Made by a program: the position numbers and the translations under genes. Below the pieces are notes generated by a model that saw nothing but the letters and a program-made list of their open reading frames with translations, made no database searches and was not told the origin of the DNA. DNA of 64,000 nucleotides from Nectonema munidae (Eukaryota; Nematomorpha; Nectonematoida; Nectonematidae): positions 598,501 through 662,500 of the forward strand of contig JAUIRK010000567.1 in assembly GCA_030549495.1 (NCBI GenBank). Direction: 5' to 3'. Of this stretch, positions 20,691 to 30,215 are shown in pieces. Position 1 is the first letter of the stretch; each line of letters opens with the position of its first letter.

Positions 20691-23312
20691 GGGGATTTCT
20701 TATAGAGGGGGGGGGCGAAATCTATTAAAATTATTTGTAATTTTGCTAAAAGTCTTCAGAGAATACGACAGCTGTATTATGTCTTTTAGAATCATTATTA
20801 CCTATGTTTTCATATTTTTAACATTATTTTGCGAAATCTATTACAATTTTTTGCAATTTTGCTAAAAGTCTGCAGAGAATACGACAGCTGTATTCTGTCT
20901 TTTAGAATCACTATTACCTATATTTTCATATTTTTAACAATATTTTGCCATGAATAAATTGCAAAATTTTATTTTTTATACATGTAAGTGTATACATTAG
21001 TAAGGGTAATTTTCGAAGCCATTTTTCATAGGGGGAGGGGGGGGGGCTAGGCTCATGAGCATGAGTTTAATCCCCTTGGATCCGCCACTGGTATTACACT
21101 AACTAAATAAATAAATATAAAACTAATAATAAATAAAAAAATAATTCAAATAATGATTATATATTATTACATATATAATGATTAACACATATCTACACAT
21201 CAATACATAAGCCCACTATTACTACACCTTCTTTTGATTTAAAAAAGTGATTAAACGCTTCTTTTAAATGTATTATTTGTTATCATTCAATAAATTTCTT
21301 TCTTTCTTTCTTTCAAAATATGATATAATCATAAATTTCATCATAGATAAATAGTAATGATGGCATTTCTTTTGTCCATTTTATTTTGTTTATTCGGATC
21401 AAACATTATTAAGTCATCTTTTCTTCAAAAGGCTCAAATACGGCTCTATTCTATAAAAACTTTGAAAAAATCAAGAAAGTGGAAATTGGATATTAATTAA
21501 AATTTCCATGTAATTTCTGTTATTTTTTTTATAAGATAAGGATAAAACATGGTGCTAGTAAAGTATAGTATTGAAAGCTTGTTAATATGTTTACTATATT
21601 CAAGTGATATTATGGGTTAAATTTTACCCAAAGTTTAATGACATAGCATTTTACTAATTTTGCTCACATTAAATCAGTTATACAAAAAATCTATTTTAAA
21701 GTCTATTTTAATGTCTAAAATTTTATTAAAGTTATAATATAATTCGATGAAATCACATTTTCTTAATTGATCATATGAAAATAGTGTTTCTAAATTTTAG
21801 AACAACGTGAATATTAGTCACTTGTAATTTTTTTTAATTTACCAAAAAGGGTGTAACTCTCAATTATCATTTAAACTTTTATAATTTCATGTCTAGGTAG
21901 TTCTGCCAAAGCCGATTGGAATCTATTCACCTTGTTAAATTTTTTTCAATTTTTTTTTAAAATATATTTATTCCCTCTTTCATATTCTGACTAATTCTCA
22001 TTGAGAATATTTAATTATTATCACAAAACGGTTTCTTATTTCCATATTTGTGGTTTAAAATTAGGTTGGCGGCCAATATGCTAACAGCTAATTTATTGGC
22101 CAAAGTCAAATGAGCGATAGTTCAAGTTTGGTTTGGAAAAGCGTCTCTGTGATCTGAAATATGCAGACGGATATTTCCGCAATAAACCTTTGCAATCCAT
22201 TTCTACATTATTTTTGAAAGAGTAACTAACAACGCAATCAATTGATTTCTTACAAAATTAAATAGTAAGTTTGTTAAGAACAACAGTTAATAAATTGTAG
22301 ATAGCAAGACGTTTTTATCCATACAAATTCAGTCAGGACAGAAATTTTTTGCGCTCAATGCCACCACTAGCCAAGTTTCCTACAATCAAGGTGATAAAGT
22401 GCACTCATTGGCTGAATATAAAAATATAATTGGAAAGAAAGTATTGTTACCTAAAAAACAGTTGTCGCAAAATGGATGAATGACGTTTGCAATGAAGAAG
22501 GGTGACCAACACAAAATGAAGGCGAATATCATGAGCGCAAATAAACGGACCGTGGTTTTTCGCTTCGTAGCCAGATTTTTAAGGGTTGAAGCGTTTGCGC
22601 GTCCACATTTCGGAGCTAAGGGTGTTGTATTCTTGGTCTGATCCTTGGAAATATTTTGTAGTCCGTTAAGAGTTTGAAAGTGGAATAGCATGATCACACA
22701 CGAAGGCGCGTAGAAAGAAAAAAAGGAAGAGAATAGGGCGTAGAATGGGGTCAAGTGGATATTGCAGCCCAAATCCCCAAGCTTCACAACTGAAGCCATG
22801 TGATAAAGACTGTTTGAAAGGAGAGGAAGAATAATGAGTATTGGAAAAGCCCATATCATCACGATAGACAATAAGATAACTTTATTCGAGTGGAAACGAG
22901 GGCTGCTCATTTTCTGTGATTGCTTCATGCTAAAAGGCTTAAGCACACTTTGCCTGATGAAGTAGCCTATCAAGCCGACATGCAAAACTGACACCGTGGT
23001 CAGATACACGTCAAATATGAAGTGAGTAGTGCAAATGACTTCAAAATTGATAAAAGAGTCGATTGGGTCCTTTGATGCAAACTTTTTTGCAAAAATCACG
23101 ATGATGGAGTCGCTTAGGATAACCAAAATAGCGTAAAGCAAATCGGATACCGAGAGTGACGAGATCAACAAGAAGTAGGAGGATTGCAGATTTTTGGAGG
23201 AGTACACGGAGCAGAGCACAAGCGAGTTGCCGAAGAAAGCAATCACGAAAATGGAAGCATTAAAGAGGATGAACGTGGATCTAGAAAGAAGGCGTTCAAA
23301 CAGTTCTAACAT
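11620..23312 (-). CDS. Biogenic-amine-type class A GPCR, two-exon gene model
   Basis: Join of 22451-23312 and 11620-11774 on the minus strand, giving 338 residues in a plasma-membrane receptor with seven helices. Exon 1 ends TTTTTAG|gtaaca, leaving one base of a codon. Exon 2 begins after cccatattttag|ATTC with two bases, so the frame joins exactly and yields Asp288. Conserved points are Asn29 (1.50), Asp57 (2.50), Cys94 paired with Cys183, Asp101 (3.32, amine salt bridge), Trp154 (4.50), Ser195/Ser196/Ser199 before Pro203, FILCWSPFF at 265-273, and NPFIY at 305-309. These fit dopamine/adrenergic/octopamine-like receptors. The DRY site reads Phe118-Ile119-Arg120, which is unusual. The N-terminus is very short, with an in-frame TAA directly before the ATG. 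The 10,676-bp intron is packed with LINEs. Subfamily and ligand are inference. Confidence 0.85.
11775..12439. other. Start of the GPCR intron, AT-rich
   Basis: Intronic on the minus-strand model. Apart from the acceptor's pyrimidine tract next to 11776, nothing recognisable was seen. Confidence 0.5.
12752..14326 (+). mobile_element. G-poor Jockey-like LINE inserted in the RTE-like element
   Basis: A 5'-truncated copy begins inside the RT (ASLDLTAAFATSDIHLSI in one frame, then DSGVPQRSTRSPILFN and the catalytic LTYADDITITSTHPN). The thumb region follows (KTLGITVDPKLSYNTHTK, ITRPIIEYGLTIWGPTLS). The C-terminus has a zinc motif, CPLCNTKHTTLNICSHVH (C-x2-C-x8-C-x3-H), then LWTDPVSVSQLL. The 3' end is a (CAA)n tail, ACAACAACAACAA, at 14314-14326. 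Like the 1562-5627 element its coding strand is strongly depleted in G. A piggyBac-like MITE interrupts it at 13836-13964. Confidence 0.85.
13832..13968 (+). mobile_element. piggyBac-like MITE, copy 1
   Basis: A 129-bp element lies between TTAA target sites (13832-13835 and 13965-13968). Its ends are inverted: CCCATTAAG at the left, CTTAATGGG at the right. Next to the right end is a palindrome, GTTCCCAAATGGGAAC. The left half carries three copies of (GC)AGACGA. TTAA duplications with CCC...GGG ends are diagnostic of the piggyBac superfamily. It is too short to encode a transposase. Copies 2 and 3 lie at 38675-38813 and 47366-47498. It sits inside the G-poor LINE, so it is the youngest layer of the nest. 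Confidence 0.9.
16548..16929. other. Intronic AT-rich DNA
   Basis: Nothing recognised. Confidence 0.4.
16930..17052 (+). mobile_element. SINE family B, diverged copy
   Basis: The B-box GGATTCGATTCCC lies at about 16976-16988. It is followed by the family tail AAGATTATTCTTTCC and TTGGATGCGATACCAAC. The A-box region is eroded. The copies at 29031 and 48873 share the same tail order. Confidence 0.7.
17140..17250 (-). mobile_element. Possible tRNA-like SINE fragment
   Basis: On the minus strand GTGCCGTAGTTAAATAG is followed about 15 bases later by GAGTTCGGAGG and GGGAATCC, resembling A- and B-box spacing. Only one copy was seen and no target duplication, so this is tentative. Confidence 0.3.
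17251..18009. other. Intronic non-coding DNA
   Basis: A CTCTCTCTCTCTC microsatellite lies at about 17611-17624. Nothing else is recognised. Confidence 0.4.
18020..19076 (+). mobile_element. CR1/Jockey-type LINE, 3' end
   Basis: The terminal part of ORF2 reads VTIDSRLTWANHITSIE, then LNYGITLWGHQ in a broken frame. A 103-codon open frame (18278-18589) follows, containing LKIDDLYKYNLALTLYKYF, the usual C-terminus of these elements. After a 450-bp 3' UTR the copy ends at AATAAACATT followed by a (CT)n tail (19049-19076). It is heavily 5'-truncated. Equivalent C-terminal sequence appears in the 33420-35090 element (ISDLYSYNSAFFAYMIL), which places both in one broad family. Confidence 0.8.
19077..20489. 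other. Intronic AT-rich DNA
   Basis: No exon or element with clear ends was seen. A LINE-like RNA origin for any part cannot be shown. Confidence 0.4.
20490..20725. repeat. Long homopolymer tracts (poly-A, poly-T, poly-G)
   Basis: Runs of T, then about 26 G, then A, then about 45 G follow each other. The open frame running through them (poly-Gly) is meaningless. G runs this long could form stacked quadruplexes in DNA, but they are also typical of sequencing or assembly error at low-quality ends. The exact lengths should not be trusted. Confidence 0.85.
20715..20946 (+). repeat. Two-copy tandem duplication, period 116 bp
   Basis: Unit 1 (20715-20830) and unit 2 (20831-20946) both run from GCGAAATCTATTA through GAGAATACGACAGCTGTATT to CATATTTTTAACA. 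They differ at only a few positions, so the duplication is recent. It directly abuts the homopolymer tracts. Confidence 0.9.
20947..21100. mobile_element. Solo hAT-like terminus
   Basis: The sequence GGATCCGCCACTG (21078-21090), preceded by a G-run and CATGAGCATGAG, is a typical right end of a non-autonomous hAT element (compare ATCCGCCATTG at 25475-25485). The matching CAG-start end could not be found upstream and may be lost in the homopolymer region. Confidence 0.45.
21101..21318 (+). mobile_element. Possible LINE 3' UTR with (CTTT)n tail
   Basis: AT-rich DNA ends in CAATAAATTTCTTTCTTTC (21288 onward). An AATAAA followed by a pyrimidine microsatellite mirrors the tail of the LINE fragment at 19049-19076. 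No coding part remains. Confidence 0.35.
21319..22450. other. GPCR intron, donor-proximal part
   Basis: The minus-strand donor is gtaacaatac, reading down from 22450. The open frame continuing past this donor to 22386 encodes a TM7-like hydrophobic stretch by chance and stops before an NPxxY. I treat it as intron read-through. Nothing else is recognised. Confidence 0.6.
22451..23312 (-). CDS. GPCR exon 1: TM1 to extracellular loop 3
   Basis: This exon encodes residues 1-287 plus one base. Helices by hydropathy are roughly TM1 13-37, TM2 45-75, TM3 93-117, TM4 144-165, TM5 188-213, TM6 257-280. The third intracellular loop is short (about 215-255) and rich in Lys/Arg/Thr near TM6, where G proteins would contact it. 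TM6 reads FILCWSPFF, with the two Phe typical of amine receptors. The start is fixed by a TAA immediately upstream. No signal peptide or N-glycosylated ectodomain precedes TM1, as in several invertebrate amine receptors. Base composition is much richer in GC than the flanking intron, as expected for a constrained exon. Confidence 0.9.
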
Positions 23313-24209
23313 TTAAATACTTCCTAAAGCGAATATATCATTCATTATACATTGAGAGGCTTCAGAAACACTCAAAGCAAGGGCTCAGTCAGAAATCTTA
23401 AACCAAGAAAGGAGGCATAACACAAAACATTTAATACTATTTTACAATTAATGGAATCCATCTTTTAAGAAATCAAACATAATTTGAAGAATTAATACTT
23501 CGATATATTATTAACACAAATCAAATTTTTTTTTGATACTTTCCCTCATAACAAATGATAAAATTGTAATTTTTTCATAATGCCCAAAAGAAACAATCTT
23601 TCTTTCTCCATGCACGATCTAAAGAATTTCCTCAATCTTCTAAAAATTCTTAAGCTTTTCCCACATTCATGTGTTTTGAACCAAAGGATTTAAATTATTT
23701 TGGGCCCTGTGTAAATCGGATACTTATAACCAAGAGTAAAATAGGAATGGTAAAATCTAGCATTTTTATGAGTTTGTCTTTCTTATTGTAAAAAATTTTT
23801 TCACCATGAATTTGATTTGTTTTATAAAGTTATATAATTTTGATTATGCCATAAAAAATTTTTTCTCTAATTTGAAGAATTATTATTAATTTGTCTGTGT
23901 GCAATTTTTTTATTCTCGCAATAGAGTCTCCGTGGAAGCCCTTATTTGTTATAATTTGAAAAGAGATTTGACTTGGAATGGGACTTCTTGTTTAAAAGAA
24001 GTCACTTGAGTGAATACACAAAGTATGTTTCAAAAAAAAAATAATATAAAACAAGAAAAATTACTCTTGTTTGGATTTTATATAATTTCAAAAAAATTTG
24101 ATATCAACGAAGGCTAAAAAAATGTTCTCTTTCTCCTATTATGTAATTTTGCTATTAAATTTTCTAACCAATAAAGTCCTAATTTTGACAAATAGTAACA
24201 TAAATTTTT
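23313..24209. other. Upstream region of the GPCR gene
   Basis: This lies 5' of the minus-strand GPCR. It is AT-rich with no upstream coding exon seen. A promoter cannot be assigned from sequence alone. Confidence 0.4.
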
Positions 24210-24415
24210 AAAAGCTCTTAAAGTTGATTGGTTAGAGATATCAAAGCACTTTCAGCTGTAAGGCTATATGCTCGTATTATGCTTAAGATGGTTATTCACC
24301 ACAGTTTTTGTGAATTTGTTCTTAAGAGTTGGGAGCCTTGGGGATCGAACCTCTGACCTTCAACGGTTAAGCTGAGAGGTACACCCAAACAACCATTGAA
24401 GTTCAAAGCTCTTAA
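24210..24415 (-). mobile_element. SINE family A, copy 2, with target duplication
   Basis: The element occupies about 24224-24397. On the minus strand it starts AATGGTTGTTTGGG, carries the B-box AGGTTCGATCCCC, and ends AAAGTGCTTTGATATCTC plus TAACCAATCAA. The flanks share TTAAGAGCTTT (24210-24221 and 24405-24415 on the plus strand as AAAGCTCTTAA), a LINE-type target duplication. Confidence 0.88.
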
Positions 24416-24764
24416 TAAGTAAAAAAATAAATTAATTAAAAAAATTTTACAGCTCAAATTATATTTTAAAGATTGGCCCATATGAAAACAAATAATTCAG
24501 ACATTTTTAAACATCATCTTATAAAATCATCAATAATTTCGGTTACCTTAACTTTTAATTATTAAGATTTTTTTGTCAAACATTAGAATTATTGTCAAAA
24601 TAAAAATTAATATATATTATCGTTTTTTTTTGTTGTTTTCTTAAATTTTTATATGCGTTTGAATATAGATATTCCAAATTGACAATATTGGGACAATCTA
24701 TGCATAAAATCTCATAAAAATTAATCTATATCAGTGTTTTTACATATAAAAATTAAAGTTTATA

Positions 24765-25485
24765 CAGGGGCGGATTTAGAAATTGGCATTAGAGGGGCGG
24801 ATTCTAGAAGTCAAATTTGAAGCATATAAATTTAAGCTATATCAATATTTTTAAGCTATTCTTATCTTATTTTGGGTAATAGTTTTTAATAAAAAGCGAA
24901 AATTGACTTTTTATCATAAAACTTAGAGTATCATAATAATATATCTAAAAATTATAACTTTATTATAAGGAAGTAACTAGATTAAGAACTAAGAGAGTTA
25001 AGGAGCCTCATCCGTCTAGGACACTTTTAAGCATACATATCAATAATGGTGTTAAATTCCAATCGAATATCATCTCTGTGAACAAAAAGAAGAATGAGAG
25101 CATTAAAACGATCCTCATTCATTGAAATGTGAAGTGAATTGATTTGGTAAAACTTGATGTGTTTAAATAATAAATTTACAAAAAAAATTGGATAACTTAA
25201 AAGTAATAAGTATTGTTAAAAGAATCTCTTCAAAGATTTCCTTTGACTTTGCATACAATATATAAAACAGATATGTGTGTGTGTGTGTTGAAATATATTA
25301 AAAAACTTTTTAGGGTTTCTCATTTGAGGGAAAGATTGAATCTAAAAAACGAGTTTCAGAAATCATCATAATATTTGAGTTCTACGAAAAGAATTAGATC
25401 AAGAAAAATTTTCAAGCAAATGGCAATGCAATTTTAGGGAGGGGGGGGGCGTACGCTCTTTCCGCCCCCTTTAAATCCGCCATTG
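24765..25485. mobile_element. Non-autonomous hAT-like element, 721 bp
   Basis: The left end CAGGGGCGGATTTAGAAA and the right end TTTAAATCCGCCATTG are inverted repeats with a few mismatches. The interior has no transposase. No clean 8-bp duplication is visible (flanks GTTTATA and TTATAAAT). A 64-bp internal segment recurs at 27190-27253. Confidence 0.75.
25225..25290 (+). repeat. Dispersed 64-bp repeat, copy 1
   Basis: This segment (TCTCTTCAAAGATTTCC, then GACTTTGCATACAATATA, then a TG run) recurs almost identically at 27190-27253. It lies inside the hAT-like element at 24765-25485. Confidence 0.8.
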
Positions 25486-27189
25486 TTATAAATATCTTAA
25501 TTTTAAATAATCAATAGAATTTTTATATGATCCTATAGTTAATTTTTAATTAACAAAAAAATTTTATTTTTAGATATTAGTGATTTTTTTGATTTTGTAA
25601 TTTCAATATTTATCCATTCATAAAATTCTTTTGCCATTCTTATTGTTTTCTAATAATAAAGATGTCGTTTATGAAAACAAAGATTACAAAAACCCATAAC
25701 TGGTGCGATATGTGAGATAGAAACTGTTTCTAGCGACAAAGAGGTAAGACGTCTTAACTTGATGTCTTGATGAACCAACCAATGGATAATTGAATAATAA
25801 TGCTGTTGAGATTGAGATTTAAAATTTAAAAAGATAGCTTTAAAAAATAAAACATTCAAATGGAAGAGAGGAGATTCAAGGAAGGCAAAGACATTGACTG
25901 AACCAAGATCTTAAGATAAATATGTTGAATTGTTGCAAAAAGGGGCAATTTACTTCTTCGAAATGTTTTTTCCAATGATATATTATTCTAGATACAAGAG
26001 GAAAGTTTATGACATGCTCAACATCAATTTTTGGCTTTCAATTGGAGAAAGTAGAAAGTTTATTGGAATTTTTAGCTCACCATACACTTAAAATAAAAAG
26101 GGGAACTTTCACAACCAAAGTGGTTGAAATTAAGTGCACCACTTTTATAGTAATATTCACTATCAATGAATGTAATTTGAGTACTCATTTTTTGGAATAA
26201 ATAAGAAGCCATTGGAAGAAGAAAAGAAATAAACTAATCCTTCATAATAAATATGTATAATAAATACTTGGGCTTACTTGATTTGTTTGATAGAATTTTG
26301 GTCTCATTACAAATCGAATAATATGGAGAAAAATTGACATGATTAAACATGGATAATAATAAATCAGGAATGAAGTGACAAATAGATTGAGAGGGGTATC
26401 TCGCATCCTCTCGAGCTCATATTTATATAAACTATATAAAATATACCTAAATAAGCCTATACTTAATATAATATGTCTGTTGTGTGATTTTGGATTTTGA
26501 ACAGAAAACTAGAAGATGGAGTTTTGATGAGAGATTACTAGGTCTCTTGCTCCTTCAATATCCCAGGAGATCATCAACCTTTAGATTCTATAAGAATTAT
26601 ACATCTATGCCTTGTGAACTAAGAACCAACACTATGAAAGTGCAAACGCTGTAAAAGACTGTTATTTTTATTGTAAAATAAAAAAATTTTTTTGAAATTA
26701 ATTCAAAAAATTGAGTAAAATCTCTTCATTTACATACATTGGTAGTGATATTACTATAAACCTAGTAAAATTTAATTTGACCACTTTTGGTTGAACTCTC
26801 TAGTTTTGAAATTATCTCATTTTATTTTAAGTTCACAGACACACACACACATATACAAACACATATCAATTTTCAGAAGAGGGGTGGAAAGAGGGCTGAA
26901 GTTGAAAACATATCATCCGTCTACACACTCCGTTTCTACACATGCCATCCGTGCCTAACTGACTTAAAGAAGTAAATAAAAAATATATGGGAATTATTGA
27001 AAAAAAATGTGATGCATAAAAATGTAAGATACTTGTATAATGAAAGATAATGACACTGCGAATTTTCTAATCTGATCACTTTATTTTAGTGATAGCTATT
27101 GTTGGAAGTAGAAATCTTTTATATATATATATATAGTTGTTATCATATTAAATTCATAAATACAATCAATAAAAATAAGACAAACATAC
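25486..27189. other. Intergenic AT-rich DNA
   Basis: Several short open frames have no recognisable motif. There are CA and TA microsatellites at about 26839 and 27120. I see no supported gene. Confidence 0.4.
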
Positions 27190-27253
27190 TCTCTTCAAAT
27201 ATTTCCTTTGACTTTGCATACAATATATAAAACAGATATGTGTGTGTGTGTTG
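27190..27253 (+). repeat. Dispersed 64-bp repeat, copy 2
   Basis: Near-identical to 25225-25290, including the terminal TG run. No hAT-like ends are seen around it, so it is a fragment, or the segment is an element of its own captured by the hAT-like copy. Confidence 0.75.
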
Positions 27254-28490
27254 GAAAATCATCGCCTTCATGAAAGAACATATAATAAATTCATATAAAA
27301 GCTCTAAGTTACTTGTTCATTATACTTTTTCAATATTATCTTGCATATCCATATATGATACTCGTTTTTAGTCTGATTATAATATTTGGATTCCTATACA
27401 AATGAAGTACTTTTTAGCTTTACTTTTTGCCATAATACTCTTTGAAACTATTGATTTCTTTATACGCAGTAAATGAACTTAAAATTATTTACTACACACT
27501 TCGCAAATATATCTGCCAACTGGATTTCCAATTTTTAGAGAATCACGAAAATTAAAATTCATGTAGAGAATGGTTCTTCAGCAAAGTGTAAATGTTGGAG
27601 AACAAAGGTTGCGCTAACTTTTTTGGCCTTTGGCAACTAGCCTAAGTTGAATAAAATATTTTAGAAGTTTGCCCAACACTCTAAAAATACTTTATTTTTC
27701 ATAATATATAAATAGGATATGCAAACATAATAATAATAATAATAATAAATTTACTTTACCCAAAATAGTAAAAATATTCTCTAACAGCGTTTAGCCTATT
27801 TAACCCATTTTGAAAAAAATTGGTTCATGCACGAGCTTCGTAGTAGTGCCAATTTCAAAATGGCAGAAACTATTATAATCCACAATTTAAAGTGAAAATG
27901 CTATATATATATATATATGTGGTGAAGGATATATATAGAGGCCTAAAAGATAATAATACCTTTAGTGAAACAGAAACAGAAAAAATTAGGCAAAATAAAT
28001 GATAGGTTTCTATGGCCGTGTGAAAATTTTGTCCTTTTTCAAGATGAAATGGCGTTTTTGGTTGGCGACTGATGATCAGAAGCTTCAGAATATATGCCTT
28101 AGCTTTACACTTTTCATTTCAACTTCATAAAATGAGAAAACAAATTTATAGCACGCAGATAATGACTATATAAACGTATAAAAAGAATTGAAGGTCTTTT
28201 AGTTAACATTTTGCTCCAAATGTTTTGCCGCATTTTCCAACCCAGGGACTAATATAGGCCAAGTTTTACAGCTTGATATTTATTATATAAATGTAAAGAA
28301 GGTGTTGCTGAATCGTCATGAATAAGAGTTGGAGGATATGATAGGAAAATAAGTAAAATTTTCTCCTTTCCCCTGTTGTTTATTTAACCATTTGTTTATT
28401 TATCTGAAAAAGACCAGAGTGGTCGAAAAAAGAGAGGTTTTTCTACTTGTTTTAATTAAAGTTTTACTTATTTTCTTATTTCCTTATATA
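27254..28490. other. Intergenic DNA with microsatellites
   Basis: AATAATAAT (about 27729-27747) and TA repeats (27902-27918) are present. A small inverted repeat, CCATTTTGAAA and TTTCAAAATGG, lies at about 27807-27863. No gene was seen. Confidence 0.4.
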
Positions 28491-28499
28491 AAATTTAAA

Positions 28500-28860
28500 A
28501 AAAATGGGCAATCCTTGAAGCACTGGCAGTAAAGTTTCCAAAACCAATTTTAGAACTACCAACATTAGTGTAGCTTCTCTTGGTGATCATCTCAAAATAG
28601 TCAATAAAATTGAACGCGAAGTTCGTCGTATATTTCCGAGTGTTTAAATGTTACCTAGACTACTTTCAGTTTTGCGAATGTATTTCTAATCAAGCTGAAA
28701 GATCTTTTAGCGTCTTTAGAAGACTTAAAACCTGGTTAAGAGCTGCAAAGACTCAACAATGAACTAGAGATATTTTGTCATGTTCATAAAAAATTGTTGA
28801 GAAATAGCTAAATTGCATATCGACGCCAATGATGTGAGAAGTGATTTATTTTCTAAATTT
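28500..28860 (+). pseudogene. hAT transposase remnant (dimerisation domain)
   Basis: A broken frame reads CECISNQAERSFSVFRRLK followed by TWLRAAKTQQ, the conserved hAT C-terminal dimerisation motif (usual form SAERSFSxLKRIKTWLRSTM). Further downstream the frame is lost. The N-terminal zinc finger and catalytic core are absent, and no terminal repeats were found around it. It is a DNA transposon fossil. Confidence 0.75.
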
Positions 28861-29030
28861 TAATATGTTCATTATTAAATCGGTTTTTATCATAAAAAAC
28901 TTAATAAAAGTGTGAATGTTAGGAAAATTGAAATATAAAAATAAAAATATCAAAGCATTATTTTTGTGCAGTCAAAGAATTTTATAGAAGAAATAATAGA
29001 TTTACAAAATTCGTAAATCTAGTCGGCAGA

Positions 29031-29155
29031 TGGCTTAGTGGTAGGAGCGTAGGGTATTGATCGAGAGGTTCGATTCCCAATCATCACTATCATTACCATC
29101 TGTTCATCTATAGAAGATTATTCTTCCCTATGGATGCGATAGTGCCAACTGAAAA
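29031..29155 (+). mobile_element. SINE family B, copy with intact A- and B-boxes
   Basis: The tRNA-like head is GGCTTAGTGGTAGGAGCG (A-box, about 29044-29061) and GGTTCGATTCC (B-box, about 29078-29088). The tail reads AGAAGATTATTCTTCCC and TATGGATGCGATAGTG, then A-rich. Copies lie at 16930 and 48873. The tail hairpin AGAAGATTATTCTTCC is conserved among copies. Confidence 0.88.
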
Positions 29156-29944
29156 AAATATTGAAGCCTAATAATATGGAACATGATTTTTGGAACTTGG
29201 TAAATGATAATAAATATCTCTCAACTTGAAATCCGTTTCCTATGGATTTCATTCATACTTTGCTTCCACAAAATTTGATTAAATCCAAACCCATTCAAAT
29301 CTTGAACAATGATTCAATAAACCTTTTCTATGTATTTGTAACTTATAATGAATATATACAAACAAAACTACAATTTTTTTACAAACATAATTTTTAAGAA
29401 CACATGTTTCTTGCGTAATCATTATCGATTTTTCTTCAAAAAGGTATAGTATTATAGGAAGAGATCATGAAGAAATTACGGTTATTTATACGTCATGTAC
29501 ATATGGTGTATTCACACAATGGTTGAAGAGTACATTTAGATAGTGAACTAGATATTCATTGAAGATAAGAGATAAAAAATGAATAAAAATGACAAAAATT
29601 CTTATTTTGACCGCAAAAAATATAGAGGTGTTTCGATTCATTTGAAACAAATTACATATTTGGAATCAGCGTATCAAACTCTTTTAGAATACATTTTAAA
29701 ATTTATTTAATTTTTAAATTTTAAATTTTCCAGGCCTTTCCAGTGGGCTCAAACTTATGACTTCACATATACACAATAAATATACAAGCATTATACATTT
29801 TTAGATTCCTCTTATCATTCAGATATTGAATAATTTAAATGTTTTATTCAATTATTTTGCATTGTTTAGAAGAAAATAATATTTTTCTTAAAAATTTACT
29901 TGAAACGGGGATTTTTTTGCCGTGGACAACAATGATTATTATTA
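29156..29944. other. Intergenic AT-rich DNA
   Basis: Nothing recognised. Confidence 0.35.
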
Positions 29945-30215
29945 GGGGTTCCAATGATCTTTGTGGAGGATTTAATGATTATTTGTGGTACCAATGATCT
30001 TTAACAGGACTTAGAATTACGGGGGTAACAATGATCGTTAGACTTAGAATCAATGATCTTTCACAGGACCTAGAATCACGGGGGTACCAATGATCTTTAA
30101 GAAGACCTAGAATCACGGAGGTAACAATGATCTTTAACAGGACCTAGAATCACAGTACCAATGATCTTTAACTGGATCCAGAATCCGAAGGACCTAGAAT
30201 CCAAAGTCTTGAGCG
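29945..30215 (+). repeat. Minisatellite, about 44-bp unit (CAATGATCTTT...CCTAGAATCACGG)
   Basis: Six or seven imperfect units share GTACCAATGATCTTTAACAG and GACCTAGAATCACGG. Units vary by loss of either half. No coding potential. Confidence 0.85.

Noticed and set aside
20492-20728. 78-codon glycine/lysine frame
   Set aside because: It is only translation through poly-G and poly-A runs.
22386-22450. C-terminal 21 residues of the long GPCR frame as TM7
   Set aside because: They lack NPxxY, follow a good donor site and are replaced by a perfect TM7 exon at 11620-11774.
27798-27863. Fourth piggyBac-like MITE starting TTAACCCATTTTG
   Set aside because: Only a short internal inverted repeat exists, with no closing TTAA and no GCAGACGA motif.
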